Assembly (NCBI GenBank): GCA_030527085.1 | Contig: JAUNBN010000045.1 | Location: forward strand, 1-8,563 | Direction of reading: 5' to 3' | DNA: 8,563 nucleotides | Source of the DNA: Oscillospiraceae bacterium | Lineage (GTDB): Bacteria; Bacillota; Clostridia; Oscillospirales; Ruminococcaceae | Shown here: positions 1 through 5,432 of the stretch, piece by piece | Layout: each line of letters starts with the position of its first letter | Position numbering within the stretch: position 1 is the stretch's first letter | The notes under the pieces: generated by a model | The model's input: the letters and a program-made list of their open reading frames with translations, nothing else | The model's database searches: none | What the model was told of the DNA's origin: nothing | Translations under genes and position numbers: made by a program

Positions 1-256
1 CCTCTCCGCCTCCCAATGTCACTTATTTAGTTTGGGCGTCGCCCCCCGCCTTCGGCTAATGTCATTACGTCAGGGTGTTCGTCCCCGCCGAAGGCGGGGA
101 CGAACACCCTTAAAAGTACGCACAGCCGCGCTAAGAAAGTATGGCAGATAGTTTAAAAAGTCCTCTTTTCTGTTTAACTTAATGACATTGCCAGCCTTCA
201 AGGCGAAATGCAGCGCAAAAGCGCGAACCAGGGGCGTTTTCGGCCGGCGGTTTTGA
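1..256. other. Intergenic region with repeats, no gene seen
   Basis: No convincing coding region was found on either strand; open frames here run through hairpin sequence and lack ribosome binding sites. The stretch contains a half copy of a GC-rich hairpin core (CCCCCCGCCTTCGG, about 42-55) and the complete hairpin repeat annotated at 72-110. A 10-base inverted repeat, AATGTCATTA at 58-67 and its complement at 180-189, brackets that hairpin at a distance. A shorter AATGTCA lies at 15-21. This could be mobile-element debris or an untranslated region of a gene left of the window. Confidence 0.5.
72..110. repeat. Palindromic intergenic hairpin repeat, copy 1
   Basis: This is a perfect 18-bp inverted repeat (arms 72-89 and 93-110) with a GAA loop. 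The outer ends read AGGGTG and CACCCT, and the right flank is TTAAAAGTACGCACAG. The same outer ends and a closely related right flank occur at 4385-4423 and 8002-8044, with a different middle stem. It could act as a transcription terminator or an RNA-stabilising hairpin, but no clear U-run follows on either strand. A REP-like dispersed element fits better. Confidence 0.75.
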
Positions 257-257
257 T

Positions 258-286
258 TTGAATATCACAGGAAATAGGTATATAAT
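258..286 (+). promoter_or_regulatory. Sigma-70-type promoter of the 57-residue gene
   Basis: The -35 element is TTGAAT (258-263) and the -10 is a perfect TATAAT (281-286), separated by 17 bp. Transcription should start near 293, giving a leader of about 25 bases that contains only the ribosome binding site of the small gene. Confidence 0.75.
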
Positions 287-316
287 GTCGGCAACACTCT
301 AAAGGAGGCTGCAATC

Positions 317-490
317 ATGAGACTTACACCCCCGACCAAGGCCGTGCTCTGGATAAGCATTATAGCCGGCCTGCTCGGCTTGCTCTTTGTTCTGGGCGTC
401 GTGCCCGGCGTTTCCGCCGCAGTCGGCGGCATCGTCGAGTTCTGCGCGCTCGCGCTGCTCGCGCTGGCCTGCATGATAAAGGGGCTTTAG
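317..490 (+). CDS. Small two-helix membrane protein, unknown function (57 aa)
   Basis: I do not recognise this family. The frame runs from ATG 317 to TAG 488-490 and encodes 57 residues. It is preceded by a strong ribosome binding site, AAAGGAGG at 301-308 with 8 bases of spacing, and by a consensus promoter, and it is followed by a strong intrinsic terminator. This complete transcription unit is the main reason to call it real. The protein has a short basic N-terminus (MRLTPPTK), then two hydrophobic stretches at about residues 10-31 and 36-55. They are joined by a Pro/Gly turn (VPGVS), and the end is MIKGL. Two membrane-spanning helices with both ends on the same side are expected. A membrane-modulating or partner role is only a guess. 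No neighbour suggests a pathway; the T-box leaders behind it have their own promoters. Confidence 0.7.
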   Translation: MRLTPPTKAVLWISIIAGLLGLLFVLGVVPGVSAAVGGIVEFCALALLALACMIKGL

Positions 491-518
491 CGCTTAATAC
501 CCGCGCAAATCCTTCAGC

Positions 519-554
519 GCCCGTCCCCGGCAATATGCCGGGGGCGGGCTTTTT
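519..554 (+). terminator. Intrinsic terminator after the small gene
   Basis: A 14-bp GC-rich stem (519-532 with 536-549, one G-U pair) with an ATA loop is followed by five T. It is almost identical to the terminator of the first T-box at 1010-1045. It marks the left edge of the tandem duplication, so it may have been copied along with the T-box unit. Confidence 0.85.
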
Positions 555-718
555 GTTTCCATCGCCGGGCAAAAAGGGGGAGTGGCTTTTGGAAGCGGAC
601 TATAAGGGACTTGAGAGCGAGGTCGGGCGCTTTTGCAAATAAAAGTGTTGAAGTTTCACAAAACGCAAGCGCTCAGCGACTCTAATTATGCTCTAAAGAG
701 CAAAAAAGACAAAAAAAG

Positions 719-747
719 TTGACACAGCCGAAAACCGCCGCTATAAT
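719..747 (+). promoter_or_regulatory. Promoter of first T-box leader
   Basis: Perfect TTGACA (719-724) and perfect TATAAT (742-747) are separated by 17 bp, the sigma-70 consensus. Initiation is expected near 754. Control therefore probably lies in the T-box terminator decision rather than at initiation. The same promoter recurs at 1211-1239. Confidence 0.9.
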
Positions 748-753
748 CCCTTT

Positions 754-1046
754 CAAAGCTCTGATGAGGAAGAAGTAGGCCGCTTTAAGCTCCGCAAAGA
801 GAGGCCCCGTTTGCTGAAAGGGGAGGGGAGCGCGGCGAGTCCGAATACATCCTCTAGCCGAAGGGGGAAACGCTTAGAAAAAAGCGGATTATCCCTGTCC
901 GGGTTCTCCCGTTACAGAGAGAGGTATTAAGCGCCTGGGAGCGCCGATACCCGCAAAGGCCGCGCCCCGCGAGGGGTCGGCGAACAGAGGTGGTACCACG
1001 GGTTTCAGCGCCTGTCCTCGGCAATATGCCGGGGGCGGGTTTTTTG
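754..1046 (+). promoter_or_regulatory. T-box riboswitch 1, predicted tyrosine specifier (TAC)
   Basis: This is a complete T-box leader. Stem I starts at about 755 with CTGATGAGGA. Its base pairs GAGGA (766-770) with TCCTC (850-854) beneath the specifier loop. The upper stem pairs GCCGC (779-783) with GCGGC (832-836), GCTCC (789-793) with GGAGC (827-831), and CCCC (805-808) with GGGG (820-823) around a distal loop. The specifier loop reads GAA-TAC-A, giving codon TAC (846-848) for tRNA-Tyr. Stem III pairs CGCTT (871-875) with AAGCG (882-886). The T-box motif AGAGGTGGTACCACGG lies at 986-1001. Its TGGT bulge (991-994) would pair with an ACCA tRNA end, and the discriminator A it implies fits tRNA-Tyr. 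The antiterminator arm overlaps the terminator at 1010-1045. No gene follows before the next promoter, so its output enters T-box 2. The amino-acid call is from reading the specifier by eye. Confidence 0.9.
1010..1045 (+). terminator. Intrinsic terminator of T-box 1
   Basis: The stem 1010-1023/1027-1040 has an ATA loop and six T (1040-1045). Its left arm includes CCTC (1016-1019), which can alternatively pair with GAGG in the T-box motif to form the antiterminator. This is the expected mutually exclusive switch. Confidence 0.88.
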
Positions 1047-1210
1047 TTTCCGTCGCCGGGCAAAAAAGGGGGAGTGGCTTTTGGAAGCGGACTATAAGGG
1101 ACTTGAGAGCGAGGTCGGGCGCTTTTGCAAATAAAAGTGTTGAAGTTTCACAAAACGCAAGCGCTCAGCGACTCTAATTATGCTCTAAAGAGCAAAAAAG
1201 ACAAAAAAAG

Positions 1211-1239
1211 TTGACACAGCCGAAAACCGCCGCTATAAT
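1211..1239 (+). promoter_or_regulatory. Promoter of second T-box leader and importer operon
   Basis: TTGACA (1211-1216) and TATAAT (1234-1239) with a 17-bp spacer, identical to the promoter at 719-747. Transcription is expected from about 1246. Because it lies downstream of the first terminator, the operon can be transcribed without passing T-box 1. Confidence 0.9.
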
Positions 1240-1245
1240 CCCTTT

Positions 1246-1543
1246 CAAAGCTCTGATGAGGAACAAGTAGCAGCGCGCATAGCGTCCGCAAAGAGAGGCC
1301 CCGTTTGCTGAGAGGGGAAGGGATGCACAGCCGCTCGCGAATTCATCCTCTAGCCGAAGGGGGAAACGCTTTAAAAAAAGCGGATTATCTCTATCCGGGC
1401 TCTCCCGTTACAGAGAGAGGTATTAAGCGCTCAGGAGCGCCGATACCCGCAAAGGCCGCGCCTCGCGAGAGAGCGGCGAACAGAGGTGGTACCACGGGAT
1501 TCTTACCCGTCCTCGGCTTGTCGAAAGCCGGAGACGGGTTTTT
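1246..1543 (+). promoter_or_regulatory. T-box riboswitch 2, predicted phenylalanine specifier (TTC)
   Basis: This leader has the same architecture as the first. The specifier loop reads GAA-TTC-A, giving codon TTC (1342-1344) for tRNA-Phe. It differs from the TAC of leader 1 by one base in the same context. The Stem I arms differ from copy 1 but still pair: AGCG (1272-1275) with CGCT (1332-1335), and GCGTCC (1282-1287) with GGATGC about 1321-1326. The distal CCCC/GGGG stem and loop are kept. The T-box motif AGAGGTGGTACCACGG is at 1482-1497. TGGT (1487-1490) implies discriminator A, as in tRNA-Phe. The terminator follows at 1505-1543, and the first importer gene starts 45 bases further on. Uncharged tRNA-Phe should favour the antiterminator and expression of the importer. 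Confidence 0.92.
1505..1543 (+). terminator. Intrinsic terminator of T-box 2
   Basis: ACCCGTC (1505-1511) pairs with GACGGGT (1533-1539) and an inner CGGCTT/AAGCCG stem continues the hairpin. A short T-run follows (1539-1543). The left arm overlaps CCTC, which can pair with GAGG of the T-box motif, so the two folds exclude each other. Confidence 0.88.
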
Positions 1544-1587
1544 GAGTTCTCCGGTGAAAAAGAAAAAAACACATGGAGGACAAAAAG

Positions 1588-2565
1588 ATGAAAAAACTAC
1601 TCGCAGTATTATTGGCGCTCACAATGGCGCTCTCGCTCGCCGCCTGCGGCGCTTCGGAGACGCCGGCCGAGACCGAAGAAAGCTCCGAGGGAGCAGAGAG
1701 CTTCCGCGTAGGCATTTTGCAGTATACCGAACACGTCGCGCTGGATTCCGCGCGCGAGGGCTTCATAGACGCGCTTGAGGCCAGCGGACTTGAGGTCGAG
1801 GTGGACGTGCAGAACGCCCAGGCCGACCAGAGCAACCTCACGACCATAGGCCAGAAGTTCATCTCCGACGGCTGCGATTTGATTCTCGCAATCGCCACCC
1901 CCGCCGCGCAGTCCATAGCGGCGCAGACCACCGATATCCCTATACTCATTACTGCCGTCACCGACCCTGTGGACGCTAATCTGGTGGACAGCAATGAGGT
2001 TCCCGGCGGCAACATAAGCGGCACGAGCGACATGAACCCCGTAGCCGAGCAGATAGAATTGCTGCTCCAGCTCGCGCCCGAGACCGAGACCGTAGGCCTG
2101 CTTTATACCAGCAGCGAGGACAACTCCATTCTTCAGGCCGCTATGGCCGCCGAGGCCGCCGAGGCCGCGGGAGTGGCGGTAGTGGAGCAGACCGTGACGA
2201 GCTCCAACGACGTGCAGCAGGCCGCGCAGTCCCTCGTGGGCAAGTGCGACGCTATCTATATCCCTACTGACAACATACTCGCGGCCTCCATGTCCCTTGT
2301 GGGCGCGGTTGCCATTGAGGCGGGCATTCCGATAGTCTGCGGCGAGAGCGGAATGGTCAGCGAGGGCGGCCTCGCCACGCTGGGCATCAACTACTACGAT
2401 CTCGGCTACCAGACCGGCGAGATGGCCGTTGAGGTGCTCGAGGGAGCGGATATTGGGGCAATGCCCATAGAGACCGCCGAGCAGTTCGACTTCACGATAA
2501 ACGCCGAGATGGTCGAGGCTCTGGGCATAAGCGTGCCCGAAGAGCTTGCGCAGTACGTAGCTTAA
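1588..2565 (+). CDS. ABC importer substrate-binding lipoprotein, TrpX-type (aromatic amino acid)
   Basis: This is the extracytoplasmic solute-binding protein of the importer, anchored to the outer face of the membrane. The start at 1588 is chosen because GGAGGA (1575-1580) sits 7 bases upstream and the protein then begins directly with a signal peptide. An in-frame ATG at 1573 overlaps that ribosome binding site. The 325 residues begin MKKLLAVLL and have a lipobox Leu-Ala-Ala-Cys with Cys20, followed by an acidic linker to about residue 38. Hallmarks of the ABC_sub_bind (TrpX-like) family are EHVALD (48-53), QNAQADQSNL (75-84), AIATPAAQ (101-108), AVTDPVDANLV (123-133) and GGNISGTSD (140-148). 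The length is normal. Two tandem T-boxes read as Tyr and Phe precede it, so the ligand is inferred to be phenylalanine and/or tyrosine; the family is commonly annotated for tryptophan. The permease starts 4 bases after its stop. Confidence 0.93.
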   Translation: MKKLLAVLLALTMALSLAACGASETPAETEESSEGAESFRVGILQYTEHVALDSAREGFIDALEASGLEVEVDVQNAQADQSNLTTIGQKFISDGCDLILAIATPAAQSIAAQTTDIPILITAVTDPVDANLVDSNEVPGGNISGTSDMNPVAEQIELLLQLAPETETVGLLYTSSEDNSILQAAMAAEAAEAAGVAVVEQTVTSSNDVQQAAQSLVGKCDAIYIPTDNILAASMSLVGAVAIEAGIPIVCGESGMVSEGGLATLGINYYDLGYQTGEMAVEVLEGADIGAMPIETAEQFDFTINAEMVEALGISVPEELAQYVA

Positions 2566-2569
2566 AGCG

Positions 2570-3487
2570 ATGTCGGCGGTAATTCTTAACGCCGTCTCTC
2601 TGGGGCTGCTCTGGGCGGTGATGACGGCGGGAGTGTTTATAAGCTACCGCGTGCTCGGAATGGCGGATTTGAGCGCCGAGGGCACGATAACGCTGGGCGC
2701 TTCCGTCGCCGCCAGACTCATGACGCTGGAGAGCGGCGCTGTAAACCCCTATCTCGCCACTCTGCTGGCCATGCTGGCCGGGATGCTCGCGGGCGCGGTG
2801 ACCGGACTTCTGCACACCAAGCTCAAGATACCGGCCCTACTGGCGGGAATACTCGTCATGACGGCGCTGTACAGCGTTAACATACGAATAATGGGCAAGG
2901 CCACCATCTCCCTGCTGCGCATGGACACCATCTTCTCCCTCGCCGCAGAGGCGACGGGCCTCGAGCAGAGGCTGGTAGTGCTCATAGCGGGCGCGCTGAT
3001 AACCGCGCTCGTGCTCTGGCTGCTCTACATCTTCTTCGGAACCGAGCTCGGCTCCGCCATAAGGGCGACAGGCAACAACGACAAGATGATACGCGCGCTG
3101 GGTATGAACACGGACACCGCCATAGTTCTGGGGCTCATGATAAGCAACGGCCTCATCTCGCTCGCGGGCGCGCTGATAGCGCAGAACCAGAGCTTTTCGG
3201 ATATACAGATGGGCATAGGCTCGATAGTTATCGGCCTGGCTTCGCTCATAATAGGCGAGGTGCTCTTCGGAAAGCGCACCTTTGGAATAAGGCTCGTGGC
3301 CATAGCCTTCGGAGCGGTAATCTACCGCATAATTATCGCCTTCGTTATAGAGCTGGGCATGGAGCCCACGGATTTGCGGCTTTTCACGGCCATAACCGTT
3401 GCCATAGCGCTCTCTCTGCCGCTGCTTAAAAAGAAGATTTGCAAAAAGTTCGGCAGGTATCCCGTGACGGAGGAGGACTTGAAATAA
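2570..3487 (+). CDS. ABC importer permease, TrpY-type
   Basis: This is the integral-membrane channel subunit of the importer. The 305 residues resemble the branched-chain/ribose-type permeases used with TrpX-like binding proteins. Many hydrophobic helices span about residues 5-285. The N-terminal pattern YRVLGMADLSAEGTITLGA (26-44) is characteristic. A cytoplasmic coupling loop with the pattern G-x-x-x-R-A-T-G-N-N-x-x-M-I-R-A-L-G lies at about 161-178. The C-terminus is basic and cytoplasmic (LKKKICKKFG). There is no strong ribosome binding site before ATG 2570, but the upstream stop is only 4 bases away, so translational coupling is likely. The stop TAA shares its last base with the start of the ATPase gene. 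Confidence 0.92.
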   Translation: MSAVILNAVSLGLLWAVMTAGVFISYRVLGMADLSAEGTITLGASVAARLMTLESGAVNPYLATLLAMLAGMLAGAVTGLLHTKLKIPALLAGILVMTALYSVNIRIMGKATISLLRMDTIFSLAAEATGLEQRLVVLIAGALITALVLWLLYIFFGTELGSAIRATGNNDKMIRALGMNTDTAIVLGLMISNGLISLAGALIAQNQSFSDIQMGIGSIVIGLASLIIGEVLFGKRTFGIRLVAIAFGAVIYRIIIAFVIELGMEPTDLRLFTAITVAIALSLPLLKKKICKKFGRYPVTEEDLK

Positions 3488-4284
3488 TGATGCTGGAAGC
3501 CTTAAATCTTTTCAAGACCTTCAACCCCGGCACGGCCAACGCCAACACAGCGCTTCAGGGCGCCTCGCTGACGCTCAAAGAGGGAGACTTCGTTACCGTT
3601 ATAGGCGGCAACGGAGCGGGAAAGTCCACGCTGCTAAACGCCGTAGCGGGGGTCTTCCCCGTGGACGCGGGCAGCATTGTTATAGACGGGCTCGACGTTA
3701 CGGCTCTGCCCGAGCACAGGCGCGCGCAGTGGCTGGGGCGAGTCTTTCAGGACCCGATGATGGGTACGGCCTCGAAGATGCTTATTTACGAGAACCTCTC
3801 GCTGGCCGCGCGCCGCGGGCAGAAGCGCACGCTGAGATGGGCCTTCCCCAAGGACGAGCTCAACTCCTACCGCGAGCTGCTCGCGAGCCTGGGGCTGGGG
3901 CTTGAGGATCGCCTCGCTACGAGAGTAGGACTGCTATCGGGCGGCCAGAGGCAGGCGCTTACGCTCATAATGGCCACGCTCAAGCGGCCAAAGCTGCTGC
4001 TGCTCGACGAGCACACGGCCGCGCTCGACCCCAAGACCGCCCAAAAGGTGCTGGAGATAACGGACAAAATAATTTCCGAAAACTCCCTCACCACTATGAT
4101 GGTCACGCACAATATGCGCGACGCTATTCGCCACGGCAACCGCCTTGTCATGATGGACGGCGGCCGGGTCATACTCGACATAAGCGGCGAGGAGAAGCAG
4201 AAGCTCACGGTAGATTCCCTGCTCGAGCGCTTCTTCACCGCCGGCGGCGAGGAGATGCCCAGCGACCGAATGATACTCTCATAA
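3487..4284 (+). CDS. ABC importer ATP-binding subunit, TrpZ-type
   Basis: This is the ATPase that powers the importer from the cytoplasmic side, 265 residues. All nucleotide-binding motifs are intact: Walker A GGNGAGKST (40-48), Q-loop Gln88 (VFQDP), signature LSGGQ (150-154), Walker B LLLLDEH (170-176) with catalytic Glu175, and switch His208 (VTHNM). The start at 3487 is supported by GGAGGAGG (3469-3476) 10 bases upstream and by the TAATG overlap with the permease stop. A second ATG follows immediately at 3490 and cannot be excluded. The frame also stays open upstream to 3439, but that would lie inside the permease gene. It is the last gene of the operon, as no further plus-strand gene follows for more than 2 kb. 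Confidence 0.95.
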   Translation: MMLEALNLFKTFNPGTANANTALQGASLTLKEGDFVTVIGGNGAGKSTLLNAVAGVFPVDAGSIVIDGLDVTALPEHRRAQWLGRVFQDPMMGTASKMLIYENLSLAARRGQKRTLRWAFPKDELNSYRELLASLGLGLEDRLATRVGLLSGGQRQALTLIMATLKRPKLLLLDEHTAALDPKTAQKVLEITDKIISENSLTTMMVTHNMRDAIRHGNRLVMMDGGRVILDISGEEKQKLTVDSLLERFFTAGGEEMPSDRMILS

Positions 4285-4286
4285 GA

Positions 4287-4327
4287 GGGAAGATAAGCAT
4301 CGCGCGGATTTTTCGCCGCGGCTTCCC
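4287..4327 (+). terminator. Possible terminator after the importer operon
   Basis: GGGAAG (4287-4292) can pair with CTTCCC (4322-4327), enclosing an inner GCGG/CCGC stem. It starts 2 bases after the ATPase stop codon. Only two T follow, so it is weak as an intrinsic terminator. The hairpin at 4385-4423 may help. Confidence 0.4.
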
Positions 4328-4343
4328 CTTGGCCAATGGCGTT

Positions 4344-4370
4344 AAATCAGGGTGTTTCACCGCCCCGGCC
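4344..4370. repeat. Half copy of the hairpin repeat
   Basis: AAATCAGGGTGTTT matches the left end of the hairpin repeats at 4385 and 8002 and is followed by a GC-rich stretch, but no right arm (CACCCT) is present. The complete copy begins immediately downstream at about 4381, suggesting insertion into, or deletion within, an older copy. Confidence 0.55.
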
Positions 4371-4384
4371 TATAGAATTGAATC

Positions 4385-4423
4385 AGGGTGTTTTCCCCCG
4401 CCTTCGGAGGGGGAAAACACCCT
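4385..4423. repeat. Palindromic intergenic hairpin repeat, copy 2
   Basis: This is an 18-bp inverted repeat (4385-4402 and 4406-4423, one G-A mismatch) with a TTC loop. It has AGGGTG/CACCCT ends and the right flank TTAAAAAACGCGCGG, related to copies 1 and 3. The middle of the stem differs from the other copies while pairing is kept. Confidence 0.75.
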
Positions 4424-4474
4424 TAAAAAACGCGCGGCCCGACTGGAATAAAGACCTGGGCTCTTTTGCTGCGC

Positions 4475-4510
4475 GAGCTTAATAATAAGGCGCCCGCAGC
4501 GGGCGAGCTC
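4475..4510. repeat. Short GC-rich palindrome
   Basis: CGCCCGC (4491-4497) and GCGGGCG (4499-4505) form a near-perfect palindrome. A further GAGCT (4475-4479)/AGCTC (4506-4510) pair lies outside it. No function is evident. It lies in the 424-base gap between the importer operon and the phosphate genes, which holds no coding region that I can support. Confidence 0.4.
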
Positions 4511-4541
4511 ACAGCACGGAGCGGTTTTCAGACGGCTTTAA

Positions 4542-4667
4542 GGCCGCCGTCCTTGGGGAGTGTCTCGCCGCGTGGATTTTTCTCTGTCTTTCCCCCGCCG
4601 CAGGCGGGGGAAAGACAGCATACTACACGCTTATGAGCCACTCCCCGTCCTTGCGTGGACGGCGGCC
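4542..4667. repeat. Nested 126-bp inverted repeat
   Basis: Four arm pairs are nested in order: GGCCGCCGTCC (4542-4552) with GGACGGCGGCC (4657-4667); GGGGAGTG (4555-4562) with CACTCCCC (4639-4646); GCGTG (4570-4574) with CACGC (4626-4630); and a perfect 16-bp central hairpin (4584-4599 with 4603-4618, loop GCA). The central core CCCCCGCC/GGCGGGGG is shared with the AGGGTG hairpin family, but the outer ends differ. The element sits 41 bases past the 3' end of the phosphate operon, so it may be its terminator or 3' stabiliser. It could also be a small non-autonomous mobile element or a structured RNA. Confidence 0.65.
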
Positions 4668-4708
4668 TATATCCGTGAGATTATTTAAGCGTAGCTTAAC
4701 GAGAAGGT

Positions 4709-5332
4709 CTAGCTGTTTTTCATAACTACCGTTTCCACGCAGTCGCCTACATGCTCGCAGGCGTCGGCGCACTGCTCCATCTTTTTGTAAATCTCGCGCC
4801 AGGAGATTATCTCGAGAGGGTCGCTGCAGCGCTCGCCGAGCATCGCGGTCGATTCAATGAAGAGGCTGTCGCACTCCTCCTCCATATGGTTTATATCCAC
4901 CACGAGGCCGTGGAGCTTTTCGGGCTTTTTGAAGTTTGCGAACTCGCCGAGCATCTCTGTCATGAGCTCGCAGCACTCGGATATCTTCCGCGCGAAGATA
5001 ACGGCGTCCTCGGGCACGTTCTTTATACCGTACATATAAAAGAGCTGAAGCACCTCTTCTATACTGTCCGTAACGTCGTCGATATTTTGACTCAGCAGCG
5101 CCAAATCCTCGCGGTCGAGGGGCGTCACGAAGGCGCGGGCGAGCGAGGAGGACATCTCGTGCTTTTTCTGGTCTCCGGCGTGTTCGTATTCGTGCATGGC
5201 GTCCAGCATGGCTTTGAGGTCGCCCGCGCGGTAGTCGGAAAGGCAGGCGACGAGATGGCGCGCTGCCTCGCAGGAGCAGCCCGCCGCCGCGAGCAGGTTT
5301 TCAAAATAATAGCGATCCGATTTAGCCGACAT
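4709..5332 (-). CDS. DUF47 / PhoU-like Pit accessory protein
   Basis: This cytoplasmic all-helical protein partners PiT phosphate transporters and is thought to modulate their activity. The 207 residues match the family's normal length. Features are EYEHAGDQKKHE (48-59), the family signature FVTPLDRED (68-76), DDVTDSIE (85-92), an acidic EEECDSL (151-157) and EHVGD (193-197). The Glu/Asp-rich helices are where PhoU-like proteins bind metal. The start at 5332 is supported by AGGAAGG at 5347-5341, 8 bases upstream. It lies 100 bases downstream of the PiT gene on the same strand, so the two are probably co-transcribed. In many genomes the order is reversed, with the DUF47 gene first. It is unusually rich in cysteine (C19, C21, C30, C120, C121, C154, C169, C188, C192, C198). 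Confidence 0.93.
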   Translation of the reverse strand: MSAKSDRYYFENLLAAAGCSCEAARHLVACLSDYRAGDLKAMLDAMHEYEHAGDQKKHEMSSSLARAFVTPLDREDLALLSQNIDDVTDSIEEVLQLFYMYGIKNVPEDAVIFARKISECCELMTEMLGEFANFKKPEKLHGLVVDINHMEEECDSLFIESTAMLGERCSDPLEIISWREIYKKMEQCADACEHVGDCVETVVMKNS

Positions 5333-5368
5333 AAAGACTTCCTTCCTGAATGTTGTGGTTTATAGGGA

Positions 5369-5419
5369 GCGCCCCGTGGCGCTTTTTTCACTGCGTTCCC
5401 TCCTTCGGCGGGGGAGCGC
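5369..5419. repeat. Two hairpins in the pit-DUF47 spacer
   Basis: The first is GCGCC-CCGT-GGCGC (5369-5382) followed by TTTTTT (5383-5388). It resembles an intrinsic terminator, but only for plus-strand transcription, opposite to the genes here. The second (about 5393-5403 with 5407-5419) is imperfect and has the CCTCC-TTC-GGCGGGGG core seen in the intergenic hairpin repeats, so it may be a degenerate member. On the minus strand they could tune expression of the second gene. Confidence 0.45.
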
Positions 5420-5432
5420 TGCATCGTATAAG

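Larger units (their letters stand above)
515..1005 (+). repeat. Tandem direct repeat, copy A (terminator-spacer-promoter-T-box)
   Basis: The unit begins with a terminator, continues through a spacer of about 165 bases and a promoter, and ends in a T-box leader. Its next copy starts 491 bases later. Positions 576-771 appear identical, base for base, to 1068-1263. The upper part of Stem I then diverges strongly, and similarity resumes after the specifier codon. The spacer (555-718) contains no gene. It carries a small hairpin, GCTCT-AA-AGAGC at 690-701, that is repeated in copy B. Confidence 0.9.
1006..1500 (+). repeat. Tandem direct repeat, copy B
   Basis: This is the second copy of the terminator-spacer-promoter-T-box unit. 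It starts with the T-box 1 terminator and ends in the T-box 2 antiterminator. Past that point it departs from copy A and ends in a different terminator. Most of the difference from copy A lies in Stem I around the specifier, about 1264-1341; elsewhere there are scattered substitutions only. Confidence 0.9.

Noticed and set aside
72..110. CRISPR array based on repeated palindromes
   Set aside because: The hairpin copies are thousands of bases apart, with no regular spacers and no cas genes.
854..1063. Minus-strand frames at 265-474, 360-572 and 854-1063
   Set aside because: They are antisense to the small gene and the T-box leader, have no ribosome binding sites, and two of them look alike (MPGDGNKKPAPGILP) only because the terminator is duplicated.
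1573..1587. Upstream ATG at 1573 as the start of the substrate-binding protein
   Set aside because: It overlaps the ribosome binding site GGAGGA and would put five extra residues before a signal peptide that starts properly at ATG 1588.
1305..1778. Plus-strand 157-residue open frame
   Set aside because: It runs through the T-box 2 leader and into the lipoprotein gene in another frame; the sequence is low in hydrophobic order and the RNA structure explains the DNA.
3439..3486. Upstream extension of the ATPase frame to ATG 3439
   Set aside because: It would overlap the permease gene by 49 bases; a strong ribosome binding site and the TAATG overlap point to 3487.
4751..5365. Plus-strand 204-residue open frame
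   Set aside because: It is the antisense shadow of the DUF47 gene, which has family motifs and a ribosome binding site on the minus strand.
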